From the NCBI GenBank assembly GCA_963658085.1, contig CAVKOU010000001.1, positions 1 through 64,000 on the forward strand: a stretch of 64,000 nucleotides of DNA, read 5' to 3'. The stretch comes from CAKRJP01 sp963658085. GTDB lineage: Bacteria; Bacillota; Clostridia; Lachnospirales; Lachnospiraceae. The position numbers and the translations under genes are program-made. The notes under the pieces were generated by a model. That model saw only the letters and a list, made by a program, of their open reading frames with translations, made no database searches and was not told the DNA's origin. Below are positions 16,298 through 25,386 of this stretch, one piece after another. Each line of letters starts with the position of its first letter. Position 1 is the first letter of the stretch.

Positions 16298-18217
16298 ATG
16301 ATTTTAGCATGTCATGGAATATCAAAAGCATTTGGAGAAGACGTTATCGTAGAGAACGGTTCTTTTCATATAGAAGATCGAGAAAAAGTAGCCTTAGTAG
16401 GAATTAACGGTGCCGGTAAATCTACGATTTTAAAAATGATCGTTGGAGAATTAGCCACCGATGCCGGTCAGGTCATTTTAACCAAAGGAAAAACCTTAGG
16501 ATACCTGGCTCAACACCAGGCTATGAAAAGTGGTGCAACGATTTACGAGGAAGTTCGTAGTTCCAGACCAGACATTTTAAAAATGAACCAGCAGCTTCGT
16601 GATATCGAGAAAGAATTAAATATCCTATCCGGCGAAGAACTTAACAGCCGATTAGATACCTATCATCGACTTACAGAAGAATTTGACCGCATGAACGGCT
16701 ATGCTTACGAAAGTGAGGTTGTAGGGGTTTTAAAAGGTCTGGGATTTTTAGAAGAAGAATTTTCCAAATCGGTGGACACTCTATCCGGAGGACAAAAAAC
16801 AAGAGTTTCCCTCAGTAAACTTCTTCTGACGAAACCGGATATTTTACTTTTGGATGAGCCTACCAACCACCTGGATCTAAATTCCATCGACTGGTTAGAG
16901 ACTTATCTTGTGAATTATCCGGGAGCTGTTTTGATTGTCTCCCACGACCGATATTTCTTAAACCGGGTTGTTACAAAGGTATTAGAAATCGAACGAGGCC
17001 ATCTTATGACATTTCAGGGCAACTACAACGATTATGCCATGAAAAAGCAGCAGCTTCGGGATATTCAATTGAAAGAATATTTAAATCAACAGCAGGAGAT
17101 CAAGCACCAGGAAGCTGTCATCGAAAAATTAAAATCTTTTAACCGGGAGAAATCCATCAAACGGGCGGAGAGCCGGGAAAAGATGTTGGATAAAATTCAG
17201 GTGATTGATAAACCAATGGAATTAAATACTGACATTCACCTAACCTTAGAACCTTCGCACATTAGCGGATCTGATGTTTTGACGGTGGATCATTTAAGCA
17301 AAAGCTTTCCAACTCAGGATTTATTTAAGGATATTAGTTTTGAGATCAAACGCGGGGAACATGTTGCCATTATCGGAGATAACGGAACCGGAAAAACTAC
17401 CCTACTTAAAATATTAAACCAGGTGATTCAGGCAGACAGCGGATCCTTTACCTTGGGCACCAATGTAGAAATCGGATACTATGACCAGGAGCACCACGTG
17501 CTACATATGGAAAAAAATATTTTTGAGGAAATTTCCGATGATTACCCGACTCTCACCAACACACAGATTCGAAAGGTTTTAGCTGCTTTCTTATTTACCG
17601 GAGACGATGTTTTTAAATCCATCGGGGATTTAAGTGGTGGCGAAAGGGGTCGCGTTTCTCTTGCCAAATTAATGCTATCCAATGCAAATTTCCTTATCCT
17701 GGATGAGCCCACCAACCATTTGGATATTACTTCCAAAGAGATTCTGGAAAAAGCATTAAACGATTATACCGGAACTGTTTTGTACGTTTCTCATGATCGA
17801 TATTTTATTAATCAAACTGCTACAAGAATCCTGGAACTAGTAAATCATACCTTTGTAAACTATATTGGAAATTATGATTATTATTTAGAAAAAAAAGATG
17901 CCCTTACTGCTATTTACGCAAAGGAAGCCGAAGTTTTGTCTGCAAGCCAGCCTCAAGAAACAGAGAGCGAAGGAAAACTTAGCTGGCAGGAACAAAAGGA
18001 AGCTCAGGCGAAAGAACGAAAACGTCAAAACGAGCTAAAGAAAACCGAAGAGAGAATTTCTCAATTGGAAGAGAGAGATCAGGAGATCGACGAACTTATG
18101 TCTCAGGAAGAAATTTTTACAAATTCTGTAAAATGTCAGGAACTGTCTACGGAAAAAGCAAAAATTCTGGAAGAACTAGAGACTTTGTATGAGGCCTGGG
18201 AAGAATTAGCCGAATAA
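16298..18217 (+). CDS. ABC-F family ATPase (YdiF-like)
   Basis: 639 residues with two ABC domains and no membrane segment. Walker A motifs GINGAGKST and GDNGTGKTT, signatures LSGGQKTR and LSGGERGR, Walker B LLLDEPTNHLD and LILDEPTNHLD, an interdomain linker rich in Lys/Gln/Glu (about 245-310), and a charged coiled-coil C-terminal extension (about 550-639). ABC-F proteins bind the ribosomal E site and act in translation or antibiotic protection. In Bacillus subtilis the ABC-F gene ydiF lies close to rex, so the neighbourhood supports a housekeeping YdiF-like role, not acquired resistance. It is the only plus-strand gene in the window. Confidence 0.93.
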   Translation: MILACHGISKAFGEDVIVENGSFHIEDREKVALVGINGAGKSTILKMIVGELATDAGQVILTKGKTLGYLAQHQAMKSGATIYEEVRSSRPDILKMNQQLRDIEKELNILSGEELNSRLDTYHRLTEEFDRMNGYAYESEVVGVLKGLGFLEEEFSKSVDTLSGGQKTRVSLSKLLLTKPDILLLDEPTNHLDLNSIDWLETYLVNYPGAVLIVSHDRYFLNRVVTKVLEIERGHLMTFQGNYNDYAMKKQQLRDIQLKEYLNQQQEIKHQEAVIEKLKSFNREKSIKRAESREKMLDKIQVIDKPMELNTDIHLTLEPSHISGSDVLTVDHLSKSFPTQDLFKDISFEIKRGEHVAIIGDNGTGKTTLLKILNQVIQADSGSFTLGTNVEIGYYDQEHHVLHMEKNIFEEISDDYPTLTNTQIRKVLAAFLFTGDDVFKSIGDLSGGERGRVSLAKLMLSNANFLILDEPTNHLDITSKEILEKALNDYTGTVLYVSHDRYFINQTATRILELVNHTFVNYIGNYDYYLEKKDALTAIYAKEAEVLSASQPQETESEGKLSWQEQKEAQAKERKRQNELKKTEERISQLEERDQEIDELMSQEEIFTNSVKCQELSTEKAKILEELETLYEAWEELAE

Positions 18218-18260
18218 TATTGATTATGCAGCATATATTGTGTAATAGCGGCTGATTAAC

Positions 18261-18291
18261 AAAGGGAATGCCATCCTCCGGCATTCCCTTT
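18261..18291. terminator. Bidirectional terminator between convergent genes
   Basis: Perfect 12-bp stem (AAAGGGAATGCC) with a 7-nt loop, followed on the plus strand by GTTTTTT. It lies between the ends of the convergent ABC-F and NfnB-like genes and can serve both. Confidence 0.93.
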
Positions 18292-18308
18292 GTTTTTTAT
18301 TGGCTTCT

Positions 18309-19541
18309 TTATCTTTCTGCTTTTTTCTTCTCTTCCATATAATTCATCATGGATCGGGCCGCTTTTTTTGCTCCCTCGACTGCATGAACAACTGTCTTGG
18401 AACCTGTGACCACATCTCCTGCCGCAAAGACGCCTTCTTTCGTTGTCATATAATTCTCATCTACAACTAAAAGCCCCTTATCAGACCCTTCCAGTCCAAG
18501 GGTGGTACGAATCAATTTCTTTCTCGGTCCCTGACTGATCGATATAATGGTAGAATCTGCTTCCACCTGCACCAAATCTTTTTCTTCTCCTACTACTTCC
18601 CCATTTTCATCCAGAATCATTTTCTTAAATACAGGCCCTTTTTCATTAATTTCCTGAATGATATAACCAAATGCAAATTCTGCTCCGTCAAGGGTGGCAT
18701 AGGATACTTCGTGAGAACTTGCTGCAATCTCGGATCCTCTTGCATACAATATCACCTTTCTTGCGCCATTTCTAAGAGCAGTCCTTGCCACATCCATAGC
18801 TGCATTTCCCATGCCGATGATGGCCACTTTCTCGCCCAGGTGATAAGCACTGGCATTTGCAAGATAATCAATGCCAAAATAAACGTTGCCCAGGCACTCT
18901 CCCTTAATCCCCAAGTTTCTTGCTTTCCATACGCCGGTTCCTATAAAAACACTATCATATCCATCCCTTAACAGGTCTTCGATTTTAAGTACGGCTCCAA
19001 TGGTAGTATTTGGACGGATTTTAATACCCAGTTTCTGCATACGGATCTGATATCTGTCCAGAATGCTTTTAGGCAGACGAAATTCAGGAATACCATATTG
19101 CATGACTCCTCCGATCTTATCCTTCCATTCAAAAATCGTAACATCGTAACCTTCCAGTGCAAGCTTTATAGCTACTGTCATACCTGCCGGTCCCGCTCCG
19201 ATCACGGCAACTCTTTGATCTTTCTTAGGCGCCTTTTCTAATTCCATCCGGTCTAGATACATATCGGAAATATAATTTTCGATACTGGAAAAATGTACCG
19301 GATTCCCCTTTCTTCCAAGAACGCAATGTCCCGCGCACTGCTTTTCATGATTACAGACGATGGAACAGACTGCCGACATGGGATTGTTTTCAAATAAAGT
19401 CTCCCCAGCCTCCATCAGTTTGTTTTCCTTGAACATCTGAATAATCTGTGGAATCGCGGTATGTACAGGGCAACCCTGTTGGCACATGGGTTTCTTACAG
19501 TTTAAACAACGGTTTGCCTCATCAATAATGTGTAATGCCAT
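18309..19541 (-). CDS. Orphan NfnB/GltD-like NAD(P)-dependent oxidoreductase
   Basis: 410 residues, a paralogue of the NfnB at 1996-3390. N-terminal Cys cluster (C12, C15, C20, C24, plus others at about 59-73), FAD motif VAVIGAGPAGMTVA (about 111-124), and second dinucleotide site VAIIGMGNAAMDVA. The NADP-type signature after that strand is changed: YARGSEIAAS here versus YRRSEEELPA in NfnB, losing one Arg and the Glu run. No NfnA-like or glutamate synthase large subunit is adjacent. So it is probably a stand-alone flavoprotein with altered nucleotide preference or an unknown partner. GGAGG precedes the ATG. Confidence 0.85.
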   Translation of the reverse strand: MALHIIDEANRCLNCKKPMCQQGCPVHTAIPQIIQMFKENKLMEAGETLFENNPMSAVCSIVCNHEKQCAGHCVLGRKGNPVHFSSIENYISDMYLDRMELEKAPKKDQRVAVIGAGPAGMTVAIKLALEGYDVTIFEWKDKIGGVMQYGIPEFRLPKSILDRYQIRMQKLGIKIRPNTTIGAVLKIEDLLRDGYDSVFIGTGVWKARNLGIKGECLGNVYFGIDYLANASAYHLGEKVAIIGMGNAAMDVARTALRNGARKVILYARGSEIAASSHEVSYATLDGAEFAFGYIIQEINEKGPVFKKMILDENGEVVGEEKDLVQVEADSTIISISQGPRKKLIRTTLGLEGSDKGLLVVDENYMTTKEGVFAAGDVVTGSKTVVHAVEGAKKAARSMMNYMEEKKKAER

Positions 19542-19651
19542 ATCTTTTTCCTCCCATTTATAGCCTTTCTACTATAAATGATACAGCGAAAAATTTTCTG
19601 CTTCTAATTCCATTATTGAATCTGCATATTCCTATTGTTCATTTTTGAATA

Positions 19652-20191
19652 TTATCTCACATATTGTGATTCATAAGCCAAAATTGCCGCAATGGTTTTT
19701 GAATCTTCGATTTTCCCTCCAAAAATCATTTGCTTCAACTCGTCTAAGGTATAGGCCTCTACTTCCACATATTCATTCTCATCAAGGTGTTGTTTGGATG
19801 GAATCAGGTCTCTGGCCAAGAAGATTTCAATCCGCTCATCGCAGAATGCCACTGTAGTTCTTAGCGTCAAAAGTCTCTCCAAGCGATCGGAGCGATATCC
19901 CGTCTCTTCCTCTAATTCTCTGGCTGCACATTGTATTCCAGGTTCTCCCGGAGCATCTAACTTTCCTGCTGGGATTTCCAAAGTCTCTCTTTCAAGAGCA
20001 TTGCGATACTGCCTTACCATCAGAATTTTCCCATCTTCCCTTACCGGGATTACTGCCGCTGCTCCGTCGTGATGAATAAAATCCCATTCTTCAGAGGAAC
20101 CATTCGCAAACTCCATGTGATCTTCATAAATTTTTAAAATATTTCCCTCATACTTCAATGTACGGTTAGTTCTTCTTACTTCATTACTCAT
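19652..20191 (-). CDS. Nudix hydrolase, ADP-ribose pyrophosphatase type
   Basis: 179 residues. Nudix box AARELEEETGY preceded by ETLEIPAGKLDAPGEPGIQC, the pattern of ADP-ribose pyrophosphatases (NudF/YqkG type), which cleave ADP-ribose to AMP and ribose 5-phosphate. The ATG at 20191 is favoured (GGAG 8 nt upstream) over an in-frame TTG two codons earlier. It precedes the orphan NfnB-like gene by 110 nt. Confidence 0.9.
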   Translation of the reverse strand: MSNEVRRTNRTLKYEGNILKIYEDHMEFANGSSEEWDFIHHDGAAAVIPVREDGKILMVRQYRNALERETLEIPAGKLDAPGEPGIQCAARELEEETGYRSDRLERLLTLRTTVAFCDERIEIFLARDLIPSKQHLDENEYVEVEAYTLDELKQMIFGGKIEDSKTIAAILAYESQYVR

Positions 20192-20222
20192 AGTCAACTC
20201 TCCTTTATGAATTACAATTAAA

Positions 20223-20253
20223 AAGACAGAACCGAAATCACCGGTTCTGTCTT
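20223..20253 (-). terminator. Terminator after rny
   Basis: Perfect 12-bp stem (AAGACAGAACCG) with a 7-nt loop, running into TTTT on the minus strand; 11 nt past the rny stop. Confidence 0.93.
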
Positions 20254-20264
20254 GTATTTATCTT

Positions 20265-21818
20265 CTACTTGGCATAGTCGGTAACACGCGATTCACGAAT
20301 CACATTTACCTTGATCTGTCCAGGATATTCTAATTCAAATTCAATTTGTTTTGCAATATCTCTGGCCAGTAATACCATATCTGCATCAGATACTTGCTCT
20401 GGAACTACCATTACACGAATCTCTCTACCTGCTTGAATTGCAAAAGACTTCTCCACGCCCTTGAACTGGTTGGTGATATCTTCTAACTGTTTTAATCTGT
20501 TTGTATATGTCTCTAAGGTTTCTCTTCTTGCACCTGGTCTTGCTGCAGAAATAGTATCTGCCGCCTGAACGACACAGGCAATCAGAGTCTGTGGCTCTAC
20601 ATCCCCATGATGTGATTCTACAGCGTTAATAACTGTTGCAGATTCCTTGTATTTTCTACACAAATCTACACCAATCTGAATATGTGAACCTTCTACATCA
20701 TGATCGATGGATTTACCAATATCGTGCAAGAGACCTGCACGTTTGGCCATTCGAACATCTAGACCAATCTCGCCAGCTAAAAGTCCTGACAAATGGGCCA
20801 CTTCGATCGAATGCTTAAGCGCATTCTGGCCATAGCTTGTTCTAAACTTCATGCGGCCAAGAAGTTTAATGAGTTCCGGATGAATGCCGTGAACACCTAC
20901 TTCAAGAGTAGCTGCTTCACCTTCTTCTCGGATCATGGTCTCAACTTCTTTCTGAGCCTTCTCAACCATCTCCTCAATTCTTGCTGGATGGATACGTCCA
21001 TCTACAATCAACTTCTCGAGAGCGATTCTCGCGATTTCCCTTCTGATTGGATCAAATCCAGACAGGACAACTGCTTCCGGTGTGTCATCAATAATAAGTT
21101 CTACACCTGTCAGAGTCTCTAAGGTACGAATATTACGTCCCTCACGTCCAATGATTCTTCCTTTCATCTCATCACTTGGCAGCTGAACTACAGAAATTGT
21201 AGTCTCTGCTACATGATCTGCTGCACATCTTTGGATGGCTGTTACAACAAATTCTTTTGCCTTCTTGTCGGCTTCTTCCTTTGCCTTGGCCTCCATCTCC
21301 TTGACCATCTTAGCAGTGTCATGTTTCACATCTTCTTCAACAGTTTTTAATAAATATTCTTTTGCTTGTTCGGAGGTAAGTCCTGAGATTCTTTCGAGTT
21401 CCTGCACACGTTGCTGACTCAGCTCTTCCACTTTCGCTTCACGCTGTTTCAACTGCTCTTCTTTTGTTGCCAATCCTGTCTCTCGACGTTCTAACGCATC
21501 GGATTTCTTATCTAGGGCCTCTTCCTTGGAAAGGACACGCTTCTCATAACGCTGTAATTCATTTCTGCGATCCTTTGTCTCTTTTTCAAGTTCATTCTTA
21601 TTCTTAATGGACTCTTCTTTGATCTCCAAGAGAGACTCCTTCTTCTTTGCCTCAGCTGTTTTCACCGCTTCATCGATAATTTCTCTAGCTTTGCTTTCTG
21701 CATTGCCAATCTTTGACTCTGCATCACTTTTCAGCTTGCTGATGGTGAGAAATCGACTGATGATGGCGGCTGCGACGATCAACACAATTGCTACAACAAT
21801 TATAATGATATTCGGCAC
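20265..21818 (-). CDS. rny: Ribonuclease Y
   Basis: 517 residues: an N-terminal membrane anchor (IIIIVVAIVLIVAAAII), a long coiled coil (about 28-200), a KH domain (GRIIGREGRNIRTLE) and an HD domain (HSIEVAHLSG, HDIGKSIDH). It is the membrane-bound endoribonuclease that starts bulk mRNA decay in Firmicutes. Start is GTG at 21818, supported by AGGAGG 7 nt upstream. The gene has its own promoter inside the end of recX and its own terminator. Confidence 0.98.
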   Translation of the reverse strand: MPNIIIIVVAIVLIVAAAIISRFLTISKLKSDAESKIGNAESKAREIIDEAVKTAEAKKKESLLEIKEESIKNKNELEKETKDRRNELQRYEKRVLSKEEALDKKSDALERRETGLATKEEQLKQREAKVEELSQQRVQELERISGLTSEQAKEYLLKTVEEDVKHDTAKMVKEMEAKAKEEADKKAKEFVVTAIQRCAADHVAETTISVVQLPSDEMKGRIIGREGRNIRTLETLTGVELIIDDTPEAVVLSGFDPIRREIARIALEKLIVDGRIHPARIEEMVEKAQKEVETMIREEGEAATLEVGVHGIHPELIKLLGRMKFRTSYGQNALKHSIEVAHLSGLLAGEIGLDVRMAKRAGLLHDIGKSIDHDVEGSHIQIGVDLCRKYKESATVINAVESHHGDVEPQTLIACVVQAADTISAARPGARRETLETYTNRLKQLEDITNQFKGVEKSFAIQAGREIRVMVVPEQVSDADMVLLARDIAKQIEFELEYPGQIKVNVIRESRVTDYAK

Positions 21819-21867
21819 AGGAGCACCTCCTTATTTAGTTTTCATTGTACACAAATACAACACCTAA

Positions 21868-21896
21868 ATTCTATACTGATTTGTGAAATCTGTCAA
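21868..21896 (-). promoter_or_regulatory. Sigma-A promoter for rny
   Basis: TTGACA, 17-nt spacer, TAGAAT on the minus strand. The -35 box lies inside the last codons of recX and the -10 box overlaps its stop codon. Confidence 0.75.
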
Positions 21897-22485
21897 GTAG
21901 TACATGTCTGATATCTCCGTAGGAAAACCCCTTCCTGGCAAGGTACATCAAGTGCTTTTGCAGGTAGTTCTCATCCTCTGAGTCCGGATCAAATCGGCGT
22001 CTACTCAGAGTTTTTTCTATGGCATCATATACATCCTCTTCTTCGTAACACTCTGCAAGAATCTCTGAGATAATTTCAGAGGAAACCCCTTTTTGCAATA
22101 GTTGTGCCTGAATCTGTCTTTTGCTTTTTGAACCCTTTTTTGCTAAGATAAAATTTCTGGCATAATTCCTATCATCAATATAGCCAAAGGACTTTACATA
22201 AGTAAGGACTTCCGATATAACTTCCTTCGGATAGCCTCCCTTTTCCAACTTGTCACAAAGTTGATATTCCGTTCTTCCCATATCATTCAGAAGATGTAAT
22301 GCTCGAAGTTTCCCCCTCTTTAATACTAATTTGTAGAGATTTTCATAGGTAGCTTCTGTAAGTTTTGTCTCTTCCTTTAGATGATAACGGGAGAGCTCGC
22401 CCTTGTATAATACAAAAGCGAACTCTCCGTCAACATATATCTTATATCTTGTCTTGGTTAATTCTTCGATCTTAGTGATAATCAT
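21871..22485 (-). CDS. recX: Regulatory protein RecX
   Basis: 204 residues made of tandem three-helix RecX repeats (LRALHLLNDMGRTEYQLCDKL, shortened here to its core, and the next repeat SFGYIDDRNYARNFIL). RecX binds RecA filaments and limits recombinase activity. It follows recA by 16 nt, so the pair is co-transcribed from the LexA-controlled promoter. Confidence 0.95.
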   Translation of the reverse strand: MIITKIEELTKTRYKIYVDGEFAFVLYKGELSRYHLKEETKLTEATYENLYKLVLKRGKLRALHLLNDMGRTEYQLCDKLEKGGYPKEVISEVLTYVKSFGYIDDRNYARNFILAKKGSKSKRQIQAQLLQKGVSSEIISEILAECYEEEDVYDAIEKTLSRRRFDPDSEDENYLQKHLMYLARKGFSYGDIRHVLLDRFHKSV

Positions 22486-22501
22486 AGATTTTTATCTGCC
22501 C

Positions 22502-23584
22502 TTATACTTCCGGTGTCTCAACCTTTTCTGATTTTGCAGGCTTCTTATCGGCCTTTTCTTCAGCAGACTCTTCGGCTCCATTCAAATGATAGTGATTTCG
22601 AATCTTATGCTCTAGTTCCTCCATAACCTGAGGGTTCTCTCCTAAATAGATCTTGGCATTCTCTCGTCCCTGTCCGATTTTCTCTCCATTGTAAGAGAAC
22701 CATGCTCCGCTCTTTCCTACCAGATCGCACTTCACTGCAAGATCAAGAATATCTCCTTCTTTGGAAATACCTTTTCCGAACATAATATCAAATTCAGCTT
22801 CCTTAAATGGCGGAGCCACCTTATTCTTAACTACCTTCACCTTGGTGCGGTTACCAATCATCTCTCCTCCCTGCTTCAGGGTCTCAGTTCTTCGAACATC
22901 CAAACGCACAGAAGCATAGAACTTCAGAGCGCGTCCACCGGTGGTAGTCTCTGGATTTCCAAACATAACTCCGATTTTTTCACGGAGTTGGTTGATAAAG
23001 ATAACCACACAACTTGACTTACTGATAACCGGGGTAAGCTTTCTCAAAGCCTGAGACATGAGACGTGCCTGTAATCCTACATGAGAGTCTCCCATCTCAC
23101 CTTCAATCTCCTGACGAGGAACCAAGGCTGCCACAGAATCCACGACGATAATGTCCATAGCGCCGGAGCGAACCATAGTCTCAGCAATCTCCAAAGCCTG
23201 ATCTCCGCTGTCCGGCTGAGAAATATATAATTCATCAATATCAACACCGATATTCTTGGCATAAACAGGATCCAATGCATGCTCCGCATCGATAAATCCT
23301 GCAATACCACCTCTCTTCTGCACTTCTGAAATCACGTGCAGTGCCACGGTCGTCTTACCACTGGATTCTGGTCCGTAGATCTCGATAATACGTCCCCTCG
23401 GAAGTCCTCCAAGTCCCAATGCCAGATCCAAGCTCAAGGAACCGGTTGGGATCGTCTCCACTGCAACCTGTGCGGAAGGATCTCCCAGTTTCATAACCGT
23501 ACCCTTACCGAAATCCTTCTCCAACTTTGCGATTGCCGCATCTAAAGCCTCTTTCTTACTTGTATTCTTATCTCCACTTGCCAT
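22502..23584 (-). CDS. recA: Recombinase RecA
   Basis: 360 residues with Walker A GPESSGKTT, Walker B segment MDIIVVDSVAALVP, the L2-type loop region FINQLREKIGVMFG and an acidic/Lys-rich C-terminal tail (EESAEEKADKKPAKSEKVE). It carries out homologous pairing and LexA co-cleavage. AAAGGAG precedes the ATG, and a perfect LexA box lies 25 nt upstream. Confidence 0.99.
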   Translation of the reverse strand: MASGDKNTSKKEALDAAIAKLEKDFGKGTVMKLGDPSAQVAVETIPTGSLSLDLALGLGGLPRGRIIEIYGPESSGKTTVALHVISEVQKRGGIAGFIDAEHALDPVYAKNIGVDIDELYISQPDSGDQALEIAETMVRSGAMDIIVVDSVAALVPRQEIEGEMGDSHVGLQARLMSQALRKLTPVISKSSCVVIFINQLREKIGVMFGNPETTTGGRALKFYASVRLDVRRTETLKQGGEMIGNRTKVKVVKNKVAPPFKEAEFDIMFGKGISKEGDILDLAVKCDLVGKSGAWFSYNGEKIGQGRENAKIYLGENPQVMEELEHKIRNHYHLNGAEESAEEKADKKPAKSEKVETPEV

Positions 23585-23609
23585 GTTATATTCTCCTTTT
23601 ACAAAAACA

Positions 23610-23623
23610 CGAACGAATGTTCG
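23610..23623. promoter_or_regulatory. LexA (SOS) box upstream of recA
   Basis: CGAACGAATGTTCG, a dyad with perfect 5-bp arms fitting the Gram-positive LexA consensus CGAACRNRYGTTYC at all but the last base. It lies 14 nt downstream of the putative recA -10 box, at about +8, where LexA would block transcription. Confidence 0.9.
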
Positions 23624-23637
23624 CTCTGCTGAGTATA

Positions 23638-23666
23638 ATAGTAGTATACCCCAACTTAAATGTCAA
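23638..23666 (-). promoter_or_regulatory. Sigma-A promoter for recA-recX
   Basis: Minus strand TTGACA, 17-nt spacer, TACTAT, about 54 nt upstream of the recA ATG. Confidence 0.65.
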
Positions 23667-23797
23667 CTATATTTTTTCTACTTTTGGTGAAATTAGATAC
23701 AGAATATCGTACCTGAAAGAATATACAAAACCAAATCTTTATGAACATCCCAACCTTAACACAACATAGAATTCATCGTCAAGACATTCGACAGGAT

Positions 23798-23903
23798 TCG
23801 CTCTAAGGTGGCAGAATCTTTTTCAAAGTGGAAAGCAACGCAGACATATCTCGCTCTCTGCGTTGCTATCCTCCACAAAAAATGGAGATGCCGCTTAGAG
23901 CGA
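23798..23903. repeat. 106-bp nested palindromic element
   Basis: In the 341-bp gap between recA and the aminotransferase gene. Outer perfect 10-bp ends TCGCTCTAAG / CTTAGAGCGA enclose short pairable segments (GGC/GCC, ATCT/AGAT, GTGGA/TCCAC) and a perfect inner 11-bp stem AGCAACGCAGA / TCTGCGTTGCT with a 12-nt loop. It could be a MITE- or REP-like element, a structured RNA, or a double terminator. The rest of this gap holds only the recA promoter and LexA box. Confidence 0.7.
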
Positions 23904-23925
23904 CACCCCCCATCTACATTTTAAT

Positions 23926-25215
23926 CTATCTGGTTTCCAACAACTTATCAATACTTACAAGCTTTACACTGAGAACAAAGATATCAGTAGCTACCTTAAG
24001 CTCATCCAAGGTAGGATAAGAAGGAGCGATACGAATGTTCTGATCCTTTGGATCTTTTCCATATGGATAGGTTGCTCCGGCTCCTGTCATAATGAGACCA
24101 GCCTCTTTTGCTTTTGCAACGATAGCCTTTGCGCATCCATCCATAGAATCAAAGGAAATGAAGTAACCGCCTCTTGGCGCCATCCAAGAACCAATCTCCA
24201 GTCCTGTAAGCTCTTTGTCCAATGTTTCCAATACAGCCTCGAATTTTGGACGCATGATATCTGCATGCTTTTTCATATGTTTTACGATACCATGAATATT
24301 TCCAAAGAATCTTACATGACGAAGCTGATTTACTTTGTCGTGTCCGATGGTCTGAATACTCATCTGCTTCTTGATATCTGCAATATTAGCTTCTGATGCT
24401 GCAATGGCACTGATACCGGAACCCGGGAAGGTAATCTTAGATGTTGAAGAGAATTTGTAAACTAAATCCTCATTTCCTTCCTTCTTACATTCCATCAAAA
24501 GCTCCAATAAAAAGTCCTGCTTATCGTCATAAAGATGATGTACGCAATATGCATTATCCCAGTAAATTCTAAAGTCTTCTGCTGCAGGTCTTAAGCGCGC
24601 AAAACGGTGAACAGTCTCATCAGAGTAAGTAATTCCCTGTGGATTTGAATACTTTGGTACACACCAGATTCCCTTTACCATAGGATCAGAAGAAACCAGC
24701 TCTTCTACCATATCCATGTCCGGTCCATCCTCAGACATCGGGATGTTGATCATCTCAATTCCGAAATGCTCTGTAATTTTAAAATGTCTGTCATATCCTG
24801 GTACAGGACATAAGAACTTCACTTTTTGATCTAACTTTGCCCATGGTGTACTGCCTAGAACTCCGTGGGTCATGGATCTTGCTACCATGTCATACATTAC
24901 ATTCAGACTTGAATTACCAAATACAATCACATTTTCCTTCGGAACTTCCATCATATCTGCCAAAAGCTGTTTTGCTTCTGAGATACCGTCTACCACACCG
25001 TAGTTACGGCAATCTGTTCCGTCATCACACAACAAATTCATATCGCTGGTCAATACATCCATCATCTTCATAGATAAATTTAATTGATCTGCTGACGGCT
25101 TCCCTCTTGCCATGTTCAGTGTCAGGCCTTTTCCCTTCACATCCTCAAACTCTGCTTCAAGCTCTGCTTTCAGTTTTAATAATTCTTCTGTAGTCAAATC
25201 CTTATATGCAGTCAT
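23926..25215 (-). CDS. Type Ic aspartate aminotransferase (PLP, MocR-like fold family)
   Basis: 429 residues of the family formerly called Aminotran_MocR, now recognised as class Ic aspartate aminotransferases. Visible: GNSSLNVMYDMVARS (cofactor phosphate loop), KYSNPQGITYSDE, YWDNAYCVHHLYDD, PLP lysine in FSSTSKITFPGSGI, and the C-terminal Arg segment QNIRIAPSYP. It transfers amino groups between aspartate and 2-oxoglutarate. The start at 25215 is supported by GGGAGG 7 nt upstream; a longer frame from 25290 would begin upstream of the predicted transcription start and is rejected. Single gene with its own promoter. Confidence 0.92.
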   Translation of the reverse strand: MTAYKDLTTEELLKLKAELEAEFEDVKGKGLTLNMARGKPSADQLNLSMKMMDVLTSDMNLLCDDGTDCRNYGVVDGISEAKQLLADMMEVPKENVIVFGNSSLNVMYDMVARSMTHGVLGSTPWAKLDQKVKFLCPVPGYDRHFKITEHFGIEMINIPMSEDGPDMDMVEELVSSDPMVKGIWCVPKYSNPQGITYSDETVHRFARLRPAAEDFRIYWDNAYCVHHLYDDKQDFLLELLMECKKEGNEDLVYKFSSTSKITFPGSGISAIAASEANIADIKKQMSIQTIGHDKVNQLRHVRFFGNIHGIVKHMKKHADIMRPKFEAVLETLDKELTGLEIGSWMAPRGGYFISFDSMDGCAKAIVAKAKEAGLIMTGAGATYPYGKDPKDQNIRIAPSYPTLDELKVATDIFVLSVKLVSIDKLLETR

Positions 25216-25248
25216 TTCAAAACCTCCCTGTCTTTTTTCACTTGTGTT

Positions 25249-25277
25249 ATTGTATCGAAGAAATGACATTCCGTCAA
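25249..25277 (-). promoter_or_regulatory. Sigma-A promoter for the aminotransferase
   Basis: TTGACG, 17-nt spacer, TACAAT on the minus strand, 34 nt upstream of the ATG. The spacer contains TGTCATTTCTT, repeated about 110 nt upstream (see findings). Confidence 0.8.
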
Positions 25278-25386
25278 CACAAACTTTCATTTTCAGACAA
25301 AAACAACTGTATTTTCTTGGTTTTTAAGTTTTATTTGAATTTTAAACCGGTTTTTATTTCATTTGTGTCATCCCAAGAAATGACAA

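Noticed and set aside
16298..18217. ABC-F gene as an acquired antibiotic-resistance determinant
   Set aside because: Both the YdiF-like length and the position next to rex fit the housekeeping type; no mobile element nearby.
25216..25290. 25-codon N-terminal extension of the aminotransferase
   Set aside because: It covers the predicted -10 and -35 boxes and lacks a ribosome site; ATG at 25215 has GGGAGG.
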